Assembly (NCBI GenBank): GCA_937924855.1
Contig: CALEYQ010000053.1
Span: forward strand, 1-58,180
Source of the DNA: an uncultured Bacteroidota bacterium
Lineage (GTDB): Bacteria; Bacteroidota; Bacteroidia; JADZBD01
Direction: 5' to 3'
DNA length: 58,180 nt
In this document: positions 16,020 through 25,180 of the stretch, in pieces
How the letters are laid out: each line of letters opens with the position of its first letter
Position numbering within the stretch: the first letter of the stretch is position 1
Translations under genes and position numbers: made by a program
The notes under the pieces: generated by a model
The model's database searches: none
What the model was told of the DNA's origin: nothing
The model's input: only the letters and a program-made list of their open reading frames with translations

Positions 16020-17864
16020 GTGAAAAACAGGATCCTAATTCAGTTCCGCATACTCCTATTCCTTTCCTTTTTATCCGGAGGTTACTTGTTTTGTCAGGAG
16101 AGCAAATCCGACGCACAGGGTGGATCGGATATCAACATTTCCGATGGGAGAGATCTTACCAGTTTCTCGGTAATGGATTCGGCCGCCAGAAACTATAAAG
16201 TGTTTTTTACCGGTGAGAACCATTCTTTTCTCAGGCAAAACACAAAAGTTGAGTTAAAAATGTTGCGCTACCTGCATCAAAAAGCAGGCGTGCGGATATA
16301 TTTACTTGAATTCGGAACCAGCGTGGGATGGCTGGCCAATAAATTTATTCAGACCGGTGACACCAGTTACCTGAGCGATCTCAAAGACAAATCGTACCGT
16401 GACTACACGGATCTGTTTCTTGGTCTTCGTGAATTTAACAAAACCTTACCCGATTCTGAAAAAATTCAGGTTTTCGGAATTGACCTGGAATGGTCGCAAC
16501 CGGTAGCCTGCAAAGCCCTTGCCCGTTTTCTGCCCGATACCCTTGCTCCACCCGACTCCATTCGACTGAGCGTTGAAAGCCTCAGAGGCCTTTCCCGCTT
16601 TCTGAAAGCTGATCCTGAAACCCAAAAAAACACCTACCCCTCGTACTATTTCAGCGGCAATTATAATATTCGAAATTCCCTTCGGGAAATCATTTCCAAC
16701 TTTCGTTCCCACACGGCAGACTATTCACGTTACCTGGCAGAAGACTATGCAATTTTCCACAAAATTATCAGGGGATTAGAAAACTTCCGGACCTGGGATG
16801 AGTATGAAGGGTCGAGAATGATCCAGGGGATGTATTACCGCGAGCAGTATATGTACGAGGAGTTTTTAGGGATATTAAAAACCTATCCCGACGCAAAATT
16901 TTTCGGTCAATTCGGAAGGTGCCATGTCGCCCGACAAAAGCAGGAAGAATGGTGTAACGGATACGATTTAAGTCCTTTGGCAGGAAGGATTAACAATTCA
17001 GACAATACCCTGGTCAGGGGAAAAGTTTGCACCATTGCTATTTATTATCCCAACGGCGGCTTCATGGGAAATTTTTCCGCCGATGAAAAAAAACTCAAAA
17101 AATTGTTTCCTTCCAACCGGCGGGAGGGATTCAGAATCTATGATGCTTCAAAAGATACTTCTGTAGGATCCGTAATAACCGACAAATTCAATTTTATTAT
17201 TGTGAACTTCCATCCGCCCGAGAAAGAAAAAAAGGAAAACATTTCGGACGACTCTTCAGATCCCAAACAAATCAGCAAAGTTTATTTTGATGTGTTTGCC
17301 GAATCGATGAATTTTGATTTGAGCACATTTAATAATTCCATTTTCGGTTCACCCTCCACAGGCATTGATCCAAGGCAAATCTTTATCGGGGGTGGATTTA
17401 CAACGCAAACCCCCGGCCGGGCCTTTGTGGGCTTTAGATTTGCCGGCATGCTGGAAAGAAATTTCAGCAACGACAGCAACGACTTTACCCTCAGGGGTTG
17501 GAATTTTTTCTATTATTCCGGGATAAACCTGACCAAATCAAAAATTTTCAGTTTCGGCCCTGGCTTTGGTTTAGGGTATCAGAAAATCAGACTGAACGCC
17601 AGCAATAACAAAAATCCCGGCAAGGGTGTTTTTGGAGAGCCTGAAATCAGAGCTTATCATAATCCCGCCTTCCTGCTTGACGGATTTCTGGATACACGGC
17701 TTACCGTAGGGCATGTGAGCCTGGGATTAAAATCCGGTTACCGGCTTGACCTTTCACAAAAAGACTGGAAAGCAGGTCGCGAATTGATTCAGGGTGGGCC
17801 CCACACCGAATTTTCAGGTTTTTATTTTCAGGGCATTTTTTCATTAGCCTTCAATTCAAATTAA
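16020..17864 (+). CDS. EreA-like domain protein with beta-barrel-like C-terminus
   Basis: 614 residues, GTG start three bases after the dipeptidase stop, so probably cotranscribed. A signal peptide (to about residue 25) exports it. Residues about 60-400 resemble the erythromycin-esterase/ChaN-like fold: FTGENHSFLRQN near the start, LLEFGTSVGWL, GIDLEW, and FGQFGRCHVARQ, which carry the His/Glu residues typical of that family. Residues about 420-614 show short alternating strands with many Gly, Phe and Tyr (IFIGGGFTTQTPGRAFVGFRF), like an outer-membrane beta-barrel. The substrate is unknown. The EreA assignment is only at fold level, and resistance to macrolides should not be assumed. Confidence 0.6.
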   Translation: MKNRILIQFRILLFLSFLSGGYLFCQESKSDAQGGSDINISDGRDLTSFSVMDSAARNYKVFFTGENHSFLRQNTKVELKMLRYLHQKAGVRIYLLEFGTSVGWLANKFIQTGDTSYLSDLKDKSYRDYTDLFLGLREFNKTLPDSEKIQVFGIDLEWSQPVACKALARFLPDTLAPPDSIRLSVESLRGLSRFLKADPETQKNTYPSYYFSGNYNIRNSLREIISNFRSHTADYSRYLAEDYAIFHKIIRGLENFRTWDEYEGSRMIQGMYYREQYMYEEFLGILKTYPDAKFFGQFGRCHVARQKQEEWCNGYDLSPLAGRINNSDNTLVRGKVCTIAIYYPNGGFMGNFSADEKKLKKLFPSNRREGFRIYDASKDTSVGSVITDKFNFIIVNFHPPEKEKKENISDDSSDPKQISKVYFDVFAESMNFDLSTFNNSIFGSPSTGIDPRQIFIGGGFTTQTPGRAFVGFRFAGMLERNFSNDSNDFTLRGWNFFYYSGINLTKSKIFSFGPGFGLGYQKIRLNASNNKNPGKGVFGEPEIRAYHNPAFLLDGFLDTRLTVGHVSLGLKSGYRLDLSQKDWKAGRELIQGGPHTEFSGFYFQGIFSLAFNSN

Positions 17865-17869
17865 CTTAA

Positions 17870-18328
17870 ATGAAGTTTTTTAACATCCGTCTGCTAATTC
17901 CCCTTTTTTCACTTCTATGGGCATCCTGTGCTTCCATAAAGCCGGTTTATGTAAGCAAGGTTGAAGGAAGTAAAATAATTGATTTAAGTGCCAAAGGCAT
18001 TAAAGCTGAAATTTACATTCGCATCAACAACCCCAACAGCGTGGGGTTTTCGATATACCGCTCAAATTTTGAAGCCGAAATGAATGGGATTGCCCTCGGA
18101 AAGGCTTATCTTAAGAAAAAAATAAGAGTAAAAAGAAAGTCAGACGACCTTCACACCGTAGTAGTAGAATCAGATTTTTCGAAACTGGGAATGGCGGATA
18201 TCCCAAGGGTAATGGGGATATTGAAATCAAAGAGTCTGAAAATACACCTCAAAGGCCAGATAAGGCTTGGAAAAGCATTCATCCGGAAAACTTTTCCTGT
18301 GGATGTAACAGAAACCGTGAGACTCTAA
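17870..18328 (+). CDS. LEA14-like lipoprotein
   Basis: 152 residues. A hydrophobic signal ends in lipobox WASC (Cys about residue 20). The mature part matches the LEA type 2 / WHy-like beta-sandwich seen in Bacteroidota (IYIRINNPNSVGFSIYRSNFE, NGIALGKA). The NPN motif after the first strand is typical. LEA14-like lipoproteins are common in this phylum and have no known enzymatic activity. Five bases downstream of the preceding gene, so likely in the same transcript. Confidence 0.8.
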   Translation: MKFFNIRLLIPLFSLLWASCASIKPVYVSKVEGSKIIDLSAKGIKAEIYIRINNPNSVGFSIYRSNFEAEMNGIALGKAYLKKKIRVKRKSDDLHTVVVESDFSKLGMADIPRVMGILKSKSLKIHLKGQIRLGKAFIRKTFPVDVTETVRL

Positions 18329-18333
18329 GGTCT

Positions 18334-18468
18334 TTAGAGCTTATTCAGCTTTTTAACGAACTTTCCGCTCTTACGCTGGCAACGGCTCTGGCAGCTTCCC
18401 AGAAGGGATACCATAAACAGGCCTGTTAACAGAATAATTAAATTGCGGTTATTAAAGATCTTTTTCAT
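18334..18468 (-). CDS. Small 44-residue lipoprotein
   Basis: A short gene on the minus strand: ATG at 18468, TAA at 18336-18334. The product has a basic start (MKKIFNNRN), a hydrophobic segment (LIILLTGLFMVSLL) and a lipobox LGSC (Cys at residue 26), followed by a short, very basic tail (QSRCQRKSGKFVKKLNKL). The design is that of a bacterial lipoprotein with an almost empty mature part of 19 residues and a second Cys. TAACTTTG at 18483-18476, a perfect -7 element, lies eight bases before the ATG. I do not recognise a family. It lies between two plus-strand genes and overlaps neither. Confidence 0.65.
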   Translation of the reverse strand: MKKIFNNRNLIILLTGLFMVSLLGSCQSRCQRKSGKFVKKLNKL

Positions 18469-18475
18469 GAGGGTA

Positions 18476-18483
18476 CAAAGTTA
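18476..18483 (-). promoter_or_regulatory. -7 promoter element of the small lipoprotein gene
   Basis: TAACTTTG on the minus strand, an exact TAnnTTTG match seven bases before the start codon. No -33 TTTG at 19-20 bases is visible. Confidence 0.5.
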
Positions 18484-18514
18484 AAAAAATAAAACAAAAA
18501 TCCGGCCATAAAAA

Positions 18515-20524
18515 ATGAAGAGAACGCCCAACCGGTTGATTAAGGAAAGCAGCCCCTATTTGCTTCAACATGCTTATAATCCGGTTGACTGGTTTCCGTA
18601 TGGAAAGGAAGCATTTGATCGGGCTAAAAAAGAAAACAAGACCGTATTGATCAGTATTGGATACTCTGCCTGTCACTGGTGCCATGTTATGGAAACCGAA
18701 TGTTTTGAGGATCCTGAGGTGGCAACCTGGATGAATAAGCACTTCATTAACATAAAAGTGGATCGGGAGGAGCGGCCGGATGTGGATATGTTTTACATGG
18801 CGGCGGTACAGGCTATGACTCAGCATGGCGGGTGGCCCCTGAATTGCTTTACCCTTCCCGACGGAAAACCAATCTACGGGGGCACATACTTTCCTAAAAT
18901 CAAATGGCTTCATGTTTTAAAAACCCTGGCTGATATTTACAGGGAGGAGCCGGAAAAAGTTATTGAATACGGAGAAAAACTAACTGCCGGACTACAAGAA
19001 ATCGAAAATCGCGAAAAAAGAAGTTCGGGCTTGCCTTCTCCCGGGGAACTTCAAAAAGCAATTGAAAAATGGACTTCCCAATTCGATCCCGAAGATGGAG
19101 GTCCGAACCGGGCTCCCAAATTTCCCCTGCCTTCCAATTACCGGTTTCTACTGGAAGTATCAGCCCTCCGGAAGGACGAGTTATGGGGTGAAAAAGGAGT
19201 CTTGGCGGATTTGGTAACGAAACACGTTGAATTAACCCTCGATAAAATGGCTTTGGGGGGTATCTGCGACCAAACAGGCGGGGGATTTTACCGGTATAGC
19301 ACCGACAGAAACTGGAAAATTCCTCACTTTGAAAAAATGCTCTACGACAATGCCCAGCTTTTGTCGCTGTATTCCCATGCTTTTTATCGATTCCGAAAGC
19401 CCTTTTACCGGGAAACTGCCCTTGGCATAATAGCCTTTTGCAACCGGGAATTGCTTGGGGAAAACGGACTGTATTACTCGGCTCTGGATGCCGATTCGGA
19501 GGGCGAAGAAGGAAAATTCTATATCTGGAAAAAAGAAGAACTGGAAAAATGTCTGGGAGATCTTTTTCCGGAAGCAGAAAAGCTGTTTCACCTCGATGAG
19601 AAAGGATACTGGGAAAACGGAAATTACAATCTGGTCTTAAAAAAAGAGCCTGAAAACCCGGAATCCTTCAGGCGTATAAAGGAAATATTGCTGGCGGAAA
19701 GGGCAAAAAGGGTGCGGCCCGGACTGGACGACAAACAGCTTTGCTCATGGAATTCTTTGATGCTTACCGGCCTTACCGACGGGGCATTTGCTTTTCAGGA
19801 CGATAAGCTCCTTGCCCGATGCAGGGATCTTGCCCAAAAAATGAAGGCCTTGTTTTTCGAGGGAAATGAAATCCTTCATTGCAGGAAAAAAGAAGGAGCC
19901 CCCATTTCCGGATTCCTGGAAGATTACGCTTTCTTTTCCGGTGCCTTGCTCAATTTGTTTTCTAAAACCGGAGATGAGAGCTATTTAAAAGATGCTCAGT
20001 TCATAATAGAAACAGCCATTCAAAAATTTGGCGACCCCTATCCCTATTTTTATTTCACCCGCAAGGAGGATGGCGATTTACCCATACGCCAGAAAGAACT
20101 CAGCGACAATGTTATTCCTTCCTCAAATGCAGGTATGGCTTCCAGTCTGTATTACCTTGGACTCTACACGGGGGCATCCTCTTTTTCAGAAAGGGCACTT
20201 GCCATGCTTGGTGGCATAGGAGAAGATCTCCAAAAATATCCGCCCGGCTATTCCCATTGGATGGAAACGGGACTAAAGTTGATATTCCCGGCATCTCAGA
20301 TTGTGGTTGTTGGAAACTCTGTTGATGAATTAAGAAAAGAGGCAGCATCCCGCTATCATCCCAACCTGATCTTTGTTTTTAGCCATGCGGATTCCGGGGT
20401 TTCCATTCTTAAAGGCAAATATGAAGCAGGAAAAACAAACCTATATCACTGTCGCGAAAACACCTGCTCTCCCCCCTGCTCCTGTCTTGATGAAGTTTTT
20501 TCATTGCTTGAACGCAATTCCTGA
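18515..20524 (+). CDS. DUF255 thioredoxin-domain protein (YyaL/SSP411 family)
   Basis: 669 residues, the family's normal length. The N-terminal thioredoxin-like domain begins with NRLIKESSPYLLQHAYNPVDW and contains the CxxC-like motif in YSACHWCHVME. The next motif is DREERPDVD, then HGGWPLNCFTLPDGKPIYGGTYFP. The rest (about 180-669) is a six-hairpin glycosidase-like alpha/alpha-toroid. The family is found from bacteria to human SPATA20; its reaction is not established. No signal peptide, so probably cytoplasmic. Its 3' end overlaps the next gene by 35 bases. Confidence 0.92.
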   Translation: MKRTPNRLIKESSPYLLQHAYNPVDWFPYGKEAFDRAKKENKTVLISIGYSACHWCHVMETECFEDPEVATWMNKHFINIKVDREERPDVDMFYMAAVQAMTQHGGWPLNCFTLPDGKPIYGGTYFPKIKWLHVLKTLADIYREEPEKVIEYGEKLTAGLQEIENREKRSSGLPSPGELQKAIEKWTSQFDPEDGGPNRAPKFPLPSNYRFLLEVSALRKDELWGEKGVLADLVTKHVELTLDKMALGGICDQTGGGFYRYSTDRNWKIPHFEKMLYDNAQLLSLYSHAFYRFRKPFYRETALGIIAFCNRELLGENGLYYSALDADSEGEEGKFYIWKKEELEKCLGDLFPEAEKLFHLDEKGYWENGNYNLVLKKEPENPESFRRIKEILLAERAKRVRPGLDDKQLCSWNSLMLTGLTDGAFAFQDDKLLARCRDLAQKMKALFFEGNEILHCRKKEGAPISGFLEDYAFFSGALLNLFSKTGDESYLKDAQFIIETAIQKFGDPYPYFYFTRKEDGDLPIRQKELSDNVIPSSNAGMASSLYYLGLYTGASSFSERALAMLGGIGEDLQKYPPGYSHWMETGLKLIFPASQIVVVGNSVDELRKEAASRYHPNLIFVFSHADSGVSILKGKYEAGKTNLYHCRENTCSPPCSCLDEVFSLLERNS

Positions 20525-21527
20525 GAGAGTCCTGCCAGAGATCACATTCCGTGTAGCTTTTTTCGTTTTGGTTTTTCTCACGGCCTGGCTTCCCGGGTTT
20601 TCTCAAATGCTCGATACCCGACCCAGTTGGATCGAAACCACACCCCTTCGCTTCGACCCCCGGTTCATCACCGAAAAAAAAATTAAATGGCTTGAGGTTA
20701 GCAATATGGATAAGCCCGACGGCTCTCCTATTATCGATCAGGGTCTGAAAGAATTCTACCGCTTTGATGAAAAGGGAAATGTTGCCATGTATTATAAAAC
20801 CCGGGTAAAATCGAAAGAGCTTGTGGAAAAAGAAATCCCCGCCTTGTACAAAAAAGGAAAACTTGTAAGGAAAGCCTACACCAAAGAAGAACATACCTAC
20901 TTCTACGATACCACCTTTTATTGGTTCAAATATGATACCATCGGACGAATTATTATGAAAAAAACCAAAGTCGCTGATTTCTTTTTCGCCTGGTATTATG
21001 AATACGACATAAACGGATTTATTGGCAGACAAACCTATGTAAAGGAAACCATTCCCCTTTCACAATCGGAAGAATCCATGGCAGCCTCTCCGGTTCAAAC
21101 CATTTTAAGTGATGAATATTTTAAGTACTCTTTTCAATCGCCGAGTCAGCTACGAAAAAGTTATTTAAACGATGAGGGAAAAGAATACCGGTATGCCATA
21201 ATAAATTTCGACAGAACATTCATTGAGGAGAATCATGCCTATAAAACCGGCTATGTAAAACACTATTACTTATATCGCTTCGATGAAAAGGGGAAACTTT
21301 CCGAGTTTATCCGCCGCAGTAATGCCAACGAGGAAATTACATTCAAAACCACTTATGAGTATTCAGCCACCGGAGAATTAATGGCAGAAAGGTATTACAA
21401 AGAGGACACATTTACGAATGAAATAACCTGGATGTATGAAAAAGATACCGGGCTTATTAAGGCGCGCCTGGATCGTGATTTTATAGGGATGCGGATAGGA
21501 ATAACAAAATACCTGATAGGGTACTAG
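20490..21527 (+). CDS. Secreted protein with YD-like repeats, function unknown
   Basis: 345 residues. The start was chosen at ATG 20490, which begins a signal peptide (VAFFVLVFLTAWLPGFSQ); it lies 35 bases inside the end of the preceding gene. The body has repeated segments of the type Y-[RE]-[FY]-[DS]-x-[KT]-G-x-[LM] (YRFDEKGNVAMYY, FKYDTIGRIIMKK, YEYDINGFIGR, YRFDEKGKLSEF, YEYSATGELMAE), reminiscent of RHS/YD repeats and of MORN-like antitoxin-type wedges common in Bacteroidota. No catalytic motif is seen. Exported, probably periplasmic. Confidence 0.65.
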   Translation: MKFFHCLNAIPERVLPEITFRVAFFVLVFLTAWLPGFSQMLDTRPSWIETTPLRFDPRFITEKKIKWLEVSNMDKPDGSPIIDQGLKEFYRFDEKGNVAMYYKTRVKSKELVEKEIPALYKKGKLVRKAYTKEEHTYFYDTTFYWFKYDTIGRIIMKKTKVADFFFAWYYEYDINGFIGRQTYVKETIPLSQSEESMAASPVQTILSDEYFKYSFQSPSQLRKSYLNDEGKEYRYAIINFDRTFIEENHAYKTGYVKHYYLYRFDEKGKLSEFIRRSNANEEITFKTTYEYSATGELMAERYYKEDTFTNEITWMYEKDTGLIKARLDRDFIGMRIGITKYLIGY

Positions 21528-21530
21528 GGC

Positions 21531-22256
21531 TTATTTCCTCAATTCAAAATTCTTTCCCAGATAAACTTTCCTTACCTGTTCATCCGATGCCAGTTCTTCG
21601 GAGGAACCTGCCTTCAGAATACGGCCCTCAAACAACAGGTATGCCCGATCGGTAATGGATAGTGTTTCATGAACGTTGTGGTCGGTAATAAGAATTCCAA
21701 TGTTTTTCCGTTTAAGCCCCTGAACCACCGACTGGATGTCTTCAACGGCAATAGGGTCAACGCCTGCAAAAGGTTCATCGAGCAGAATATAGGATGGGTC
21801 CACCGCAAGGCATCTGGCAATTTCGGTTCTTCTTCTTTCCCCGCCACTCAGGCGGTCACCAATACTCTTTCGAATATGATTTAAACCAAACTCTTCAAGC
21901 AATTGTTCGAGCTTAGCGTCTTGTTCGTTTTTGGGAAGGCGGGTCATTTCCAATACAGCCCTGATATTATCTTCCACGCTCAGTTTCCGGAAGACACTGG
22001 CTTCCTGGGGCAAATATCCAATGCCTAGTTTTGCACGTTGGTACATAGGAAGGTCCGTAATTTCTTTTTCACCCAGAAATACCTTTCCTGAATTGGGCTT
22101 AATCATTCCCACAATCATGTAAAAGGAGGTTGTTTTCCCGGCTCCGTTGGGACCCAGCAAGCCCACGATTTCACCCCTTTTAACCTCAAAACTAACGGTA
22201 TCAACAACCGTCCTGCTGCGGTACCTTTTCACGATATTTTCGGCTCTCAGACTCAT
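21531..22256 (-). CDS. lptB: LPS export ABC transporter ATP-binding protein LptB
   Basis: 241 residues, the normal length for LptB. Walker A GPNGAGKTTS, Q-loop in GYLPQE, ABC signature LSGGERRR, Walker B ILLDEPFAGVDP and the switch His in LITDHNV are all present. LptB is the ATPase that drives LPS from the inner membrane across the periplasm with LptFG and LptC. I chose the ATG at 22256, where MSLRAENIVKRYRSR begins as in the family; 22367 would overlap the previous gene deeply. Start is two bases after the stop of the DUF5686 gene, so the two are cotranscribed. Confidence 0.93.
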   Translation of the reverse strand: MSLRAENIVKRYRSRTVVDTVSFEVKRGEIVGLLGPNGAGKTTSFYMIVGMIKPNSGKVFLGEKEITDLPMYQRAKLGIGYLPQEASVFRKLSVEDNIRAVLEMTRLPKNEQDAKLEQLLEEFGLNHIRKSIGDRLSGGERRRTEIARCLAVDPSYILLDEPFAGVDPIAVEDIQSVVQGLKRKNIGILITDHNVHETLSITDRAYLLFEGRILKAGSSEELASDEQVRKVYLGKNFELRK

Positions 22257-22258
22257 GA

Positions 22259-24778
22259 TCAGAAGATAAATTGCAGCGAACCTCGCAAACCCACTTTGGG
22301 AATCCGCGAGGTTGTATGTTGTTCGTAATTGGAAATATATTCGTTTCCGATATAATTCATTCGCCACATAACATCAAAACGGAAAATTTTAAAAATATTT
22401 TCAATTCCTGCACTGACTTCCCAATAGGGACCACTGTTCAGGGCACTTAAGGTATTGGGGAAAATCAGGACATTTCGGTTTTTGGGAGTAATTTCCCCGA
22501 TAAGCATTTTTGCCGTAAATACCTCCCGCCATTTCAGCCTTCTCAACAAGGGAACTTTGTTAAAAAAGAACCCTCCTAAATGATGAAAAGCCTGAACCGT
22601 AACAAACCGATCGCTCGCAAACTCATAAAAATTCATCATGTTGAAGGCGTATTGATCATATATATACGTTTCGTTGCCCCCGTGAAGTTCAAGCAGGGGA
22701 AAAGGAACCTGACCAAAAATTTGTCCGGCTTCAATAATGTAATCCACATACCCGAAGGGATTGATATAAAACCTGTCGGTGACATTTACCACGAGTTTTT
22801 GGTATTTATAATCCCCGTCCAGAATTTTTGGAATTCCCATGGAAGCCGCAATGGAAAGTATGGGCCAGCGGGTACCGGTACTTACCCGCGTAAATGTTCC
22901 CTCAATATATTTTTCATCCCATGCAAAGCGGCTTCTCAGTCGGACCTCCGTGGTGTTGATGTGATCAAGGGAATCAATGGAGTTATCGTCCCGCTGAAAT
23001 TTATAACTCACATTTCCCAGGGGATTCATTAAGCGGGAAACGAAATACAATTTGTTATTGAATCCATCAAAAGGTTCAAACTCATAAATAAACTGCGATT
23101 GCCGCACCCGGGTCATATTGCTCAGAGGTGTTCGGCGGAATAGTGATGAGATGATATTATCGGGAGTGAAGGCATTCCAGCTTTGTCCGAGAATCTCATA
23201 ATCGTCTTTATAATTCAGGTACACAATCTGCCTGGGTTTTTTGGTAATAAATGTTTTAAACTCGCCCTGATACTTAAATTTTTCGTCCTTCATTCCATAG
23301 GCCACAAACCCGTTAATTTCAACCCAGCGACTGAACTTATCTGATGTGCGCCCTCCCAGGCGGAAGCGTGGACCCTCAATAGCATTAAAACTGACGGTTT
23401 TATAGTAGGGTCCCAGTTCCACATTGCCCCAGACTTTATATCCGGTAACCATCATGATCACAATGTTTTCCCAGGATTTGTAAAACGGCAGCGACTGGAT
23501 GGTGTCTACCATTTTATAAATCTGCGATTCGTTTTTCGACAAAGAATCGTGGCGGGTTTTGGCCCAGTATTCCTCTGTTTTATTTTCGGCATCCTTTTCT
23601 ACCACCAGGTTATCGCCAAACACCCAGAAGTCGGGGGGCTTGGGATTATTAATAACATAATCACGGTAAGATGTGGTTTTGCGACCGTATACCCCAAATT
23701 TTTTCTCACGAACGGCAAAGTCGATAATAATGCGGTCTTTCGAAAGCATCCAATAACCCTCCTGTGTTTTTTTATACTCCTGAATAAAGTTCAAAGTTTG
23801 GATGTAGTTCAGGTTGATATCTTCCGGCAATGACATTTCAAGCTGTTTCAAGGCAAAGGAGGTATCTGCAATCCACATGTTGCCATTAAAGGCCAGCTCC
23901 TGTTTGCGTTTTTGTTTGAACTGAATATGATAACAGCGAACCCCATCAAGAATTACACTATCGATCAGGTAATATTTATAATAGAAAATTCCATTGTCGG
24001 ATATCGGACTGACAAAAGTTTTTCCAAATACGATAAGGTTATTATCATACATATTGAAGTTCTGGTACATGTCGCCCATAAACTGGGTTACACTTTCCTC
24101 ATTCTTCAAACCTGAGATCCGGGAAGCTTTTATTATTTCCTTTTTGTGCCTGGGGCTCCGGTTGAAATAATATTCCGATACGGTTTCGGAAATAAAAAGA
24201 GGCAGGTAGGGCTTTTCCTTTTCACTGGTGGAATCGATATAATCGAAAACAAATTTGATGGGCTTAAGGGCTTTTTTGTTTTTGTATTCCGGAGGGATGT
24301 TATTCAGGTCGAATTCAATTTTGTTATAAACCTGGTACTGATAGGAGTTGTACTTTTCCTTGTCGTTTTTGTCTTTATTGGCATAAACTTTCTTCAGGAT
24401 TTTATGAGCCGGGTTTTCCCCGGGCAAAATATCAACCGCATCAAGTACCTTGGTATCGGGATCCATATAAACATTCATAGAAGTGCTGGAACCTTGTTTT
24501 ATTGAGTATCCTTTCCGGATATACCCCACATAGGTAAAAATCAGGGAGTCTACAGGCTGGTTGGCAACTATCACAAAATTCCCGTCGAAATCACTGGAAG
24601 TAGAAACTTTGGCTCCTTTAAAAACAATACTCACAAAAGGAAGGGGTTCTTTGGTCTGGGAATCCAGAATTTTCCCGGAAACGCGGGTTACCTGTCCGTA
24701 AGCAGGACAAATAAACCCTGTAAGCAGGAAAAAAAATATAACCTCCTTAATCGCTTTCACCGGCAATATCCTGACCAT
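22259..24778 (-). CDS. DUF5686 outer-membrane protein with carboxypeptidase-regulatory-like domain
   Basis: 839 residues. Signal peptide (to about residue 28, ending CPAYGQ), then a CarboxypepD_reg-like Ig domain (VSGKILDSQTKEPLPFVSIVFKGAKVSTSSDFDGNF), then the DUF5686 body. The last about 400 residues have an outer-membrane beta-barrel pattern and end in 'GLRGSLQFIF' with a C-terminal aromatic residue as in barrel insertion signals. The family is Bacteroidota-specific with unknown function. The gene is two bases upstream of lptB, a neighbourhood suggesting a role in the outer membrane. Confidence 0.85.
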   Translation of the reverse strand: MVRILPVKAIKEVIFFFLLTGFICPAYGQVTRVSGKILDSQTKEPLPFVSIVFKGAKVSTSSDFDGNFVIVANQPVDSLIFTYVGYIRKGYSIKQGSSTSMNVYMDPDTKVLDAVDILPGENPAHKILKKVYANKDKNDKEKYNSYQYQVYNKIEFDLNNIPPEYKNKKALKPIKFVFDYIDSTSEKEKPYLPLFISETVSEYYFNRSPRHKKEIIKASRISGLKNEESVTQFMGDMYQNFNMYDNNLIVFGKTFVSPISDNGIFYYKYYLIDSVILDGVRCYHIQFKQKRKQELAFNGNMWIADTSFALKQLEMSLPEDINLNYIQTLNFIQEYKKTQEGYWMLSKDRIIIDFAVREKKFGVYGRKTTSYRDYVINNPKPPDFWVFGDNLVVEKDAENKTEEYWAKTRHDSLSKNESQIYKMVDTIQSLPFYKSWENIVIMMVTGYKVWGNVELGPYYKTVSFNAIEGPRFRLGGRTSDKFSRWVEINGFVAYGMKDEKFKYQGEFKTFITKKPRQIVYLNYKDDYEILGQSWNAFTPDNIISSLFRRTPLSNMTRVRQSQFIYEFEPFDGFNNKLYFVSRLMNPLGNVSYKFQRDDNSIDSLDHINTTEVRLRSRFAWDEKYIEGTFTRVSTGTRWPILSIAASMGIPKILDGDYKYQKLVVNVTDRFYINPFGYVDYIIEAGQIFGQVPFPLLELHGGNETYIYDQYAFNMMNFYEFASDRFVTVQAFHHLGGFFFNKVPLLRRLKWREVFTAKMLIGEITPKNRNVLIFPNTLSALNSGPYWEVSAGIENIFKIFRFDVMWRMNYIGNEYISNYEQHTTSRIPKVGLRGSLQFIF

Positions 24779-24839
24779 TTGTGGCCTGATGTAAACTATG
24801 AAGTTACAAAAGAAACCCTAATGAAAAAAAACAATCTTT

Positions 24840-25175
24840 TCACAAAGAATCCCAGAATTCAACCGCCTTGCGAAGGTGGGGAATTACAATGCTTCCGCCT
24901 ACCAGAGTGCCGATGGAAAGGACCTCAAAAAGCTCCTCTTTTGTCACCTTTTGTTCGTGACATTTCAACAAATGATAGCGAATGCAATCGTCGCAACGAA
25001 GTACCAGGGAGGCTACCAGCCCCAACATCTCCTTGGTTTTCACATCCAGAGCGCGGGGTAAATAAGCCTGGGTGTCGAGGTTAAAAAACCGTTTTATCAC
25101 CAGGTTATCAGCGTCAAGAATCCGGGCATTCATTTTTTCCCGATAGACATTAAATGCTTCAGCGTTTGAACTCAT
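24840..25175 (-). CDS. AhpD-like carboxymuconolactone decarboxylase-family protein
   Basis: 111 residues, one CMD/AhpD-like domain. The redox motif RCDDCIRYHLLKC contains a CxxC and the conserved His three to four residues later, as in AhpD-type peroxidase partners. The C-terminal GGSIVIPHLRKAVEF helix also fits. Its likely role is thiol-dependent peroxide or other small-molecule chemistry in the cytoplasm; substrate unknown. It lies five bases downstream of tatC and is probably cotranscribed with it. Confidence 0.85.
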   Translation of the reverse strand: MSSNAEAFNVYREKMNARILDADNLVIKRFFNLDTQAYLPRALDVKTKEMLGLVASLVLRCDDCIRYHLLKCHEQKVTKEELFEVLSIGTLVGGSIVIPHLRKAVEFWDSL

Positions 25176-25180
25176 GGCTT

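Noticed and set aside
16020..17864. Macrolide resistance gene
   Set aside because: Similarity to erythromycin esterases is only at the fold level, and the protein has an export signal and barrel-like tail.
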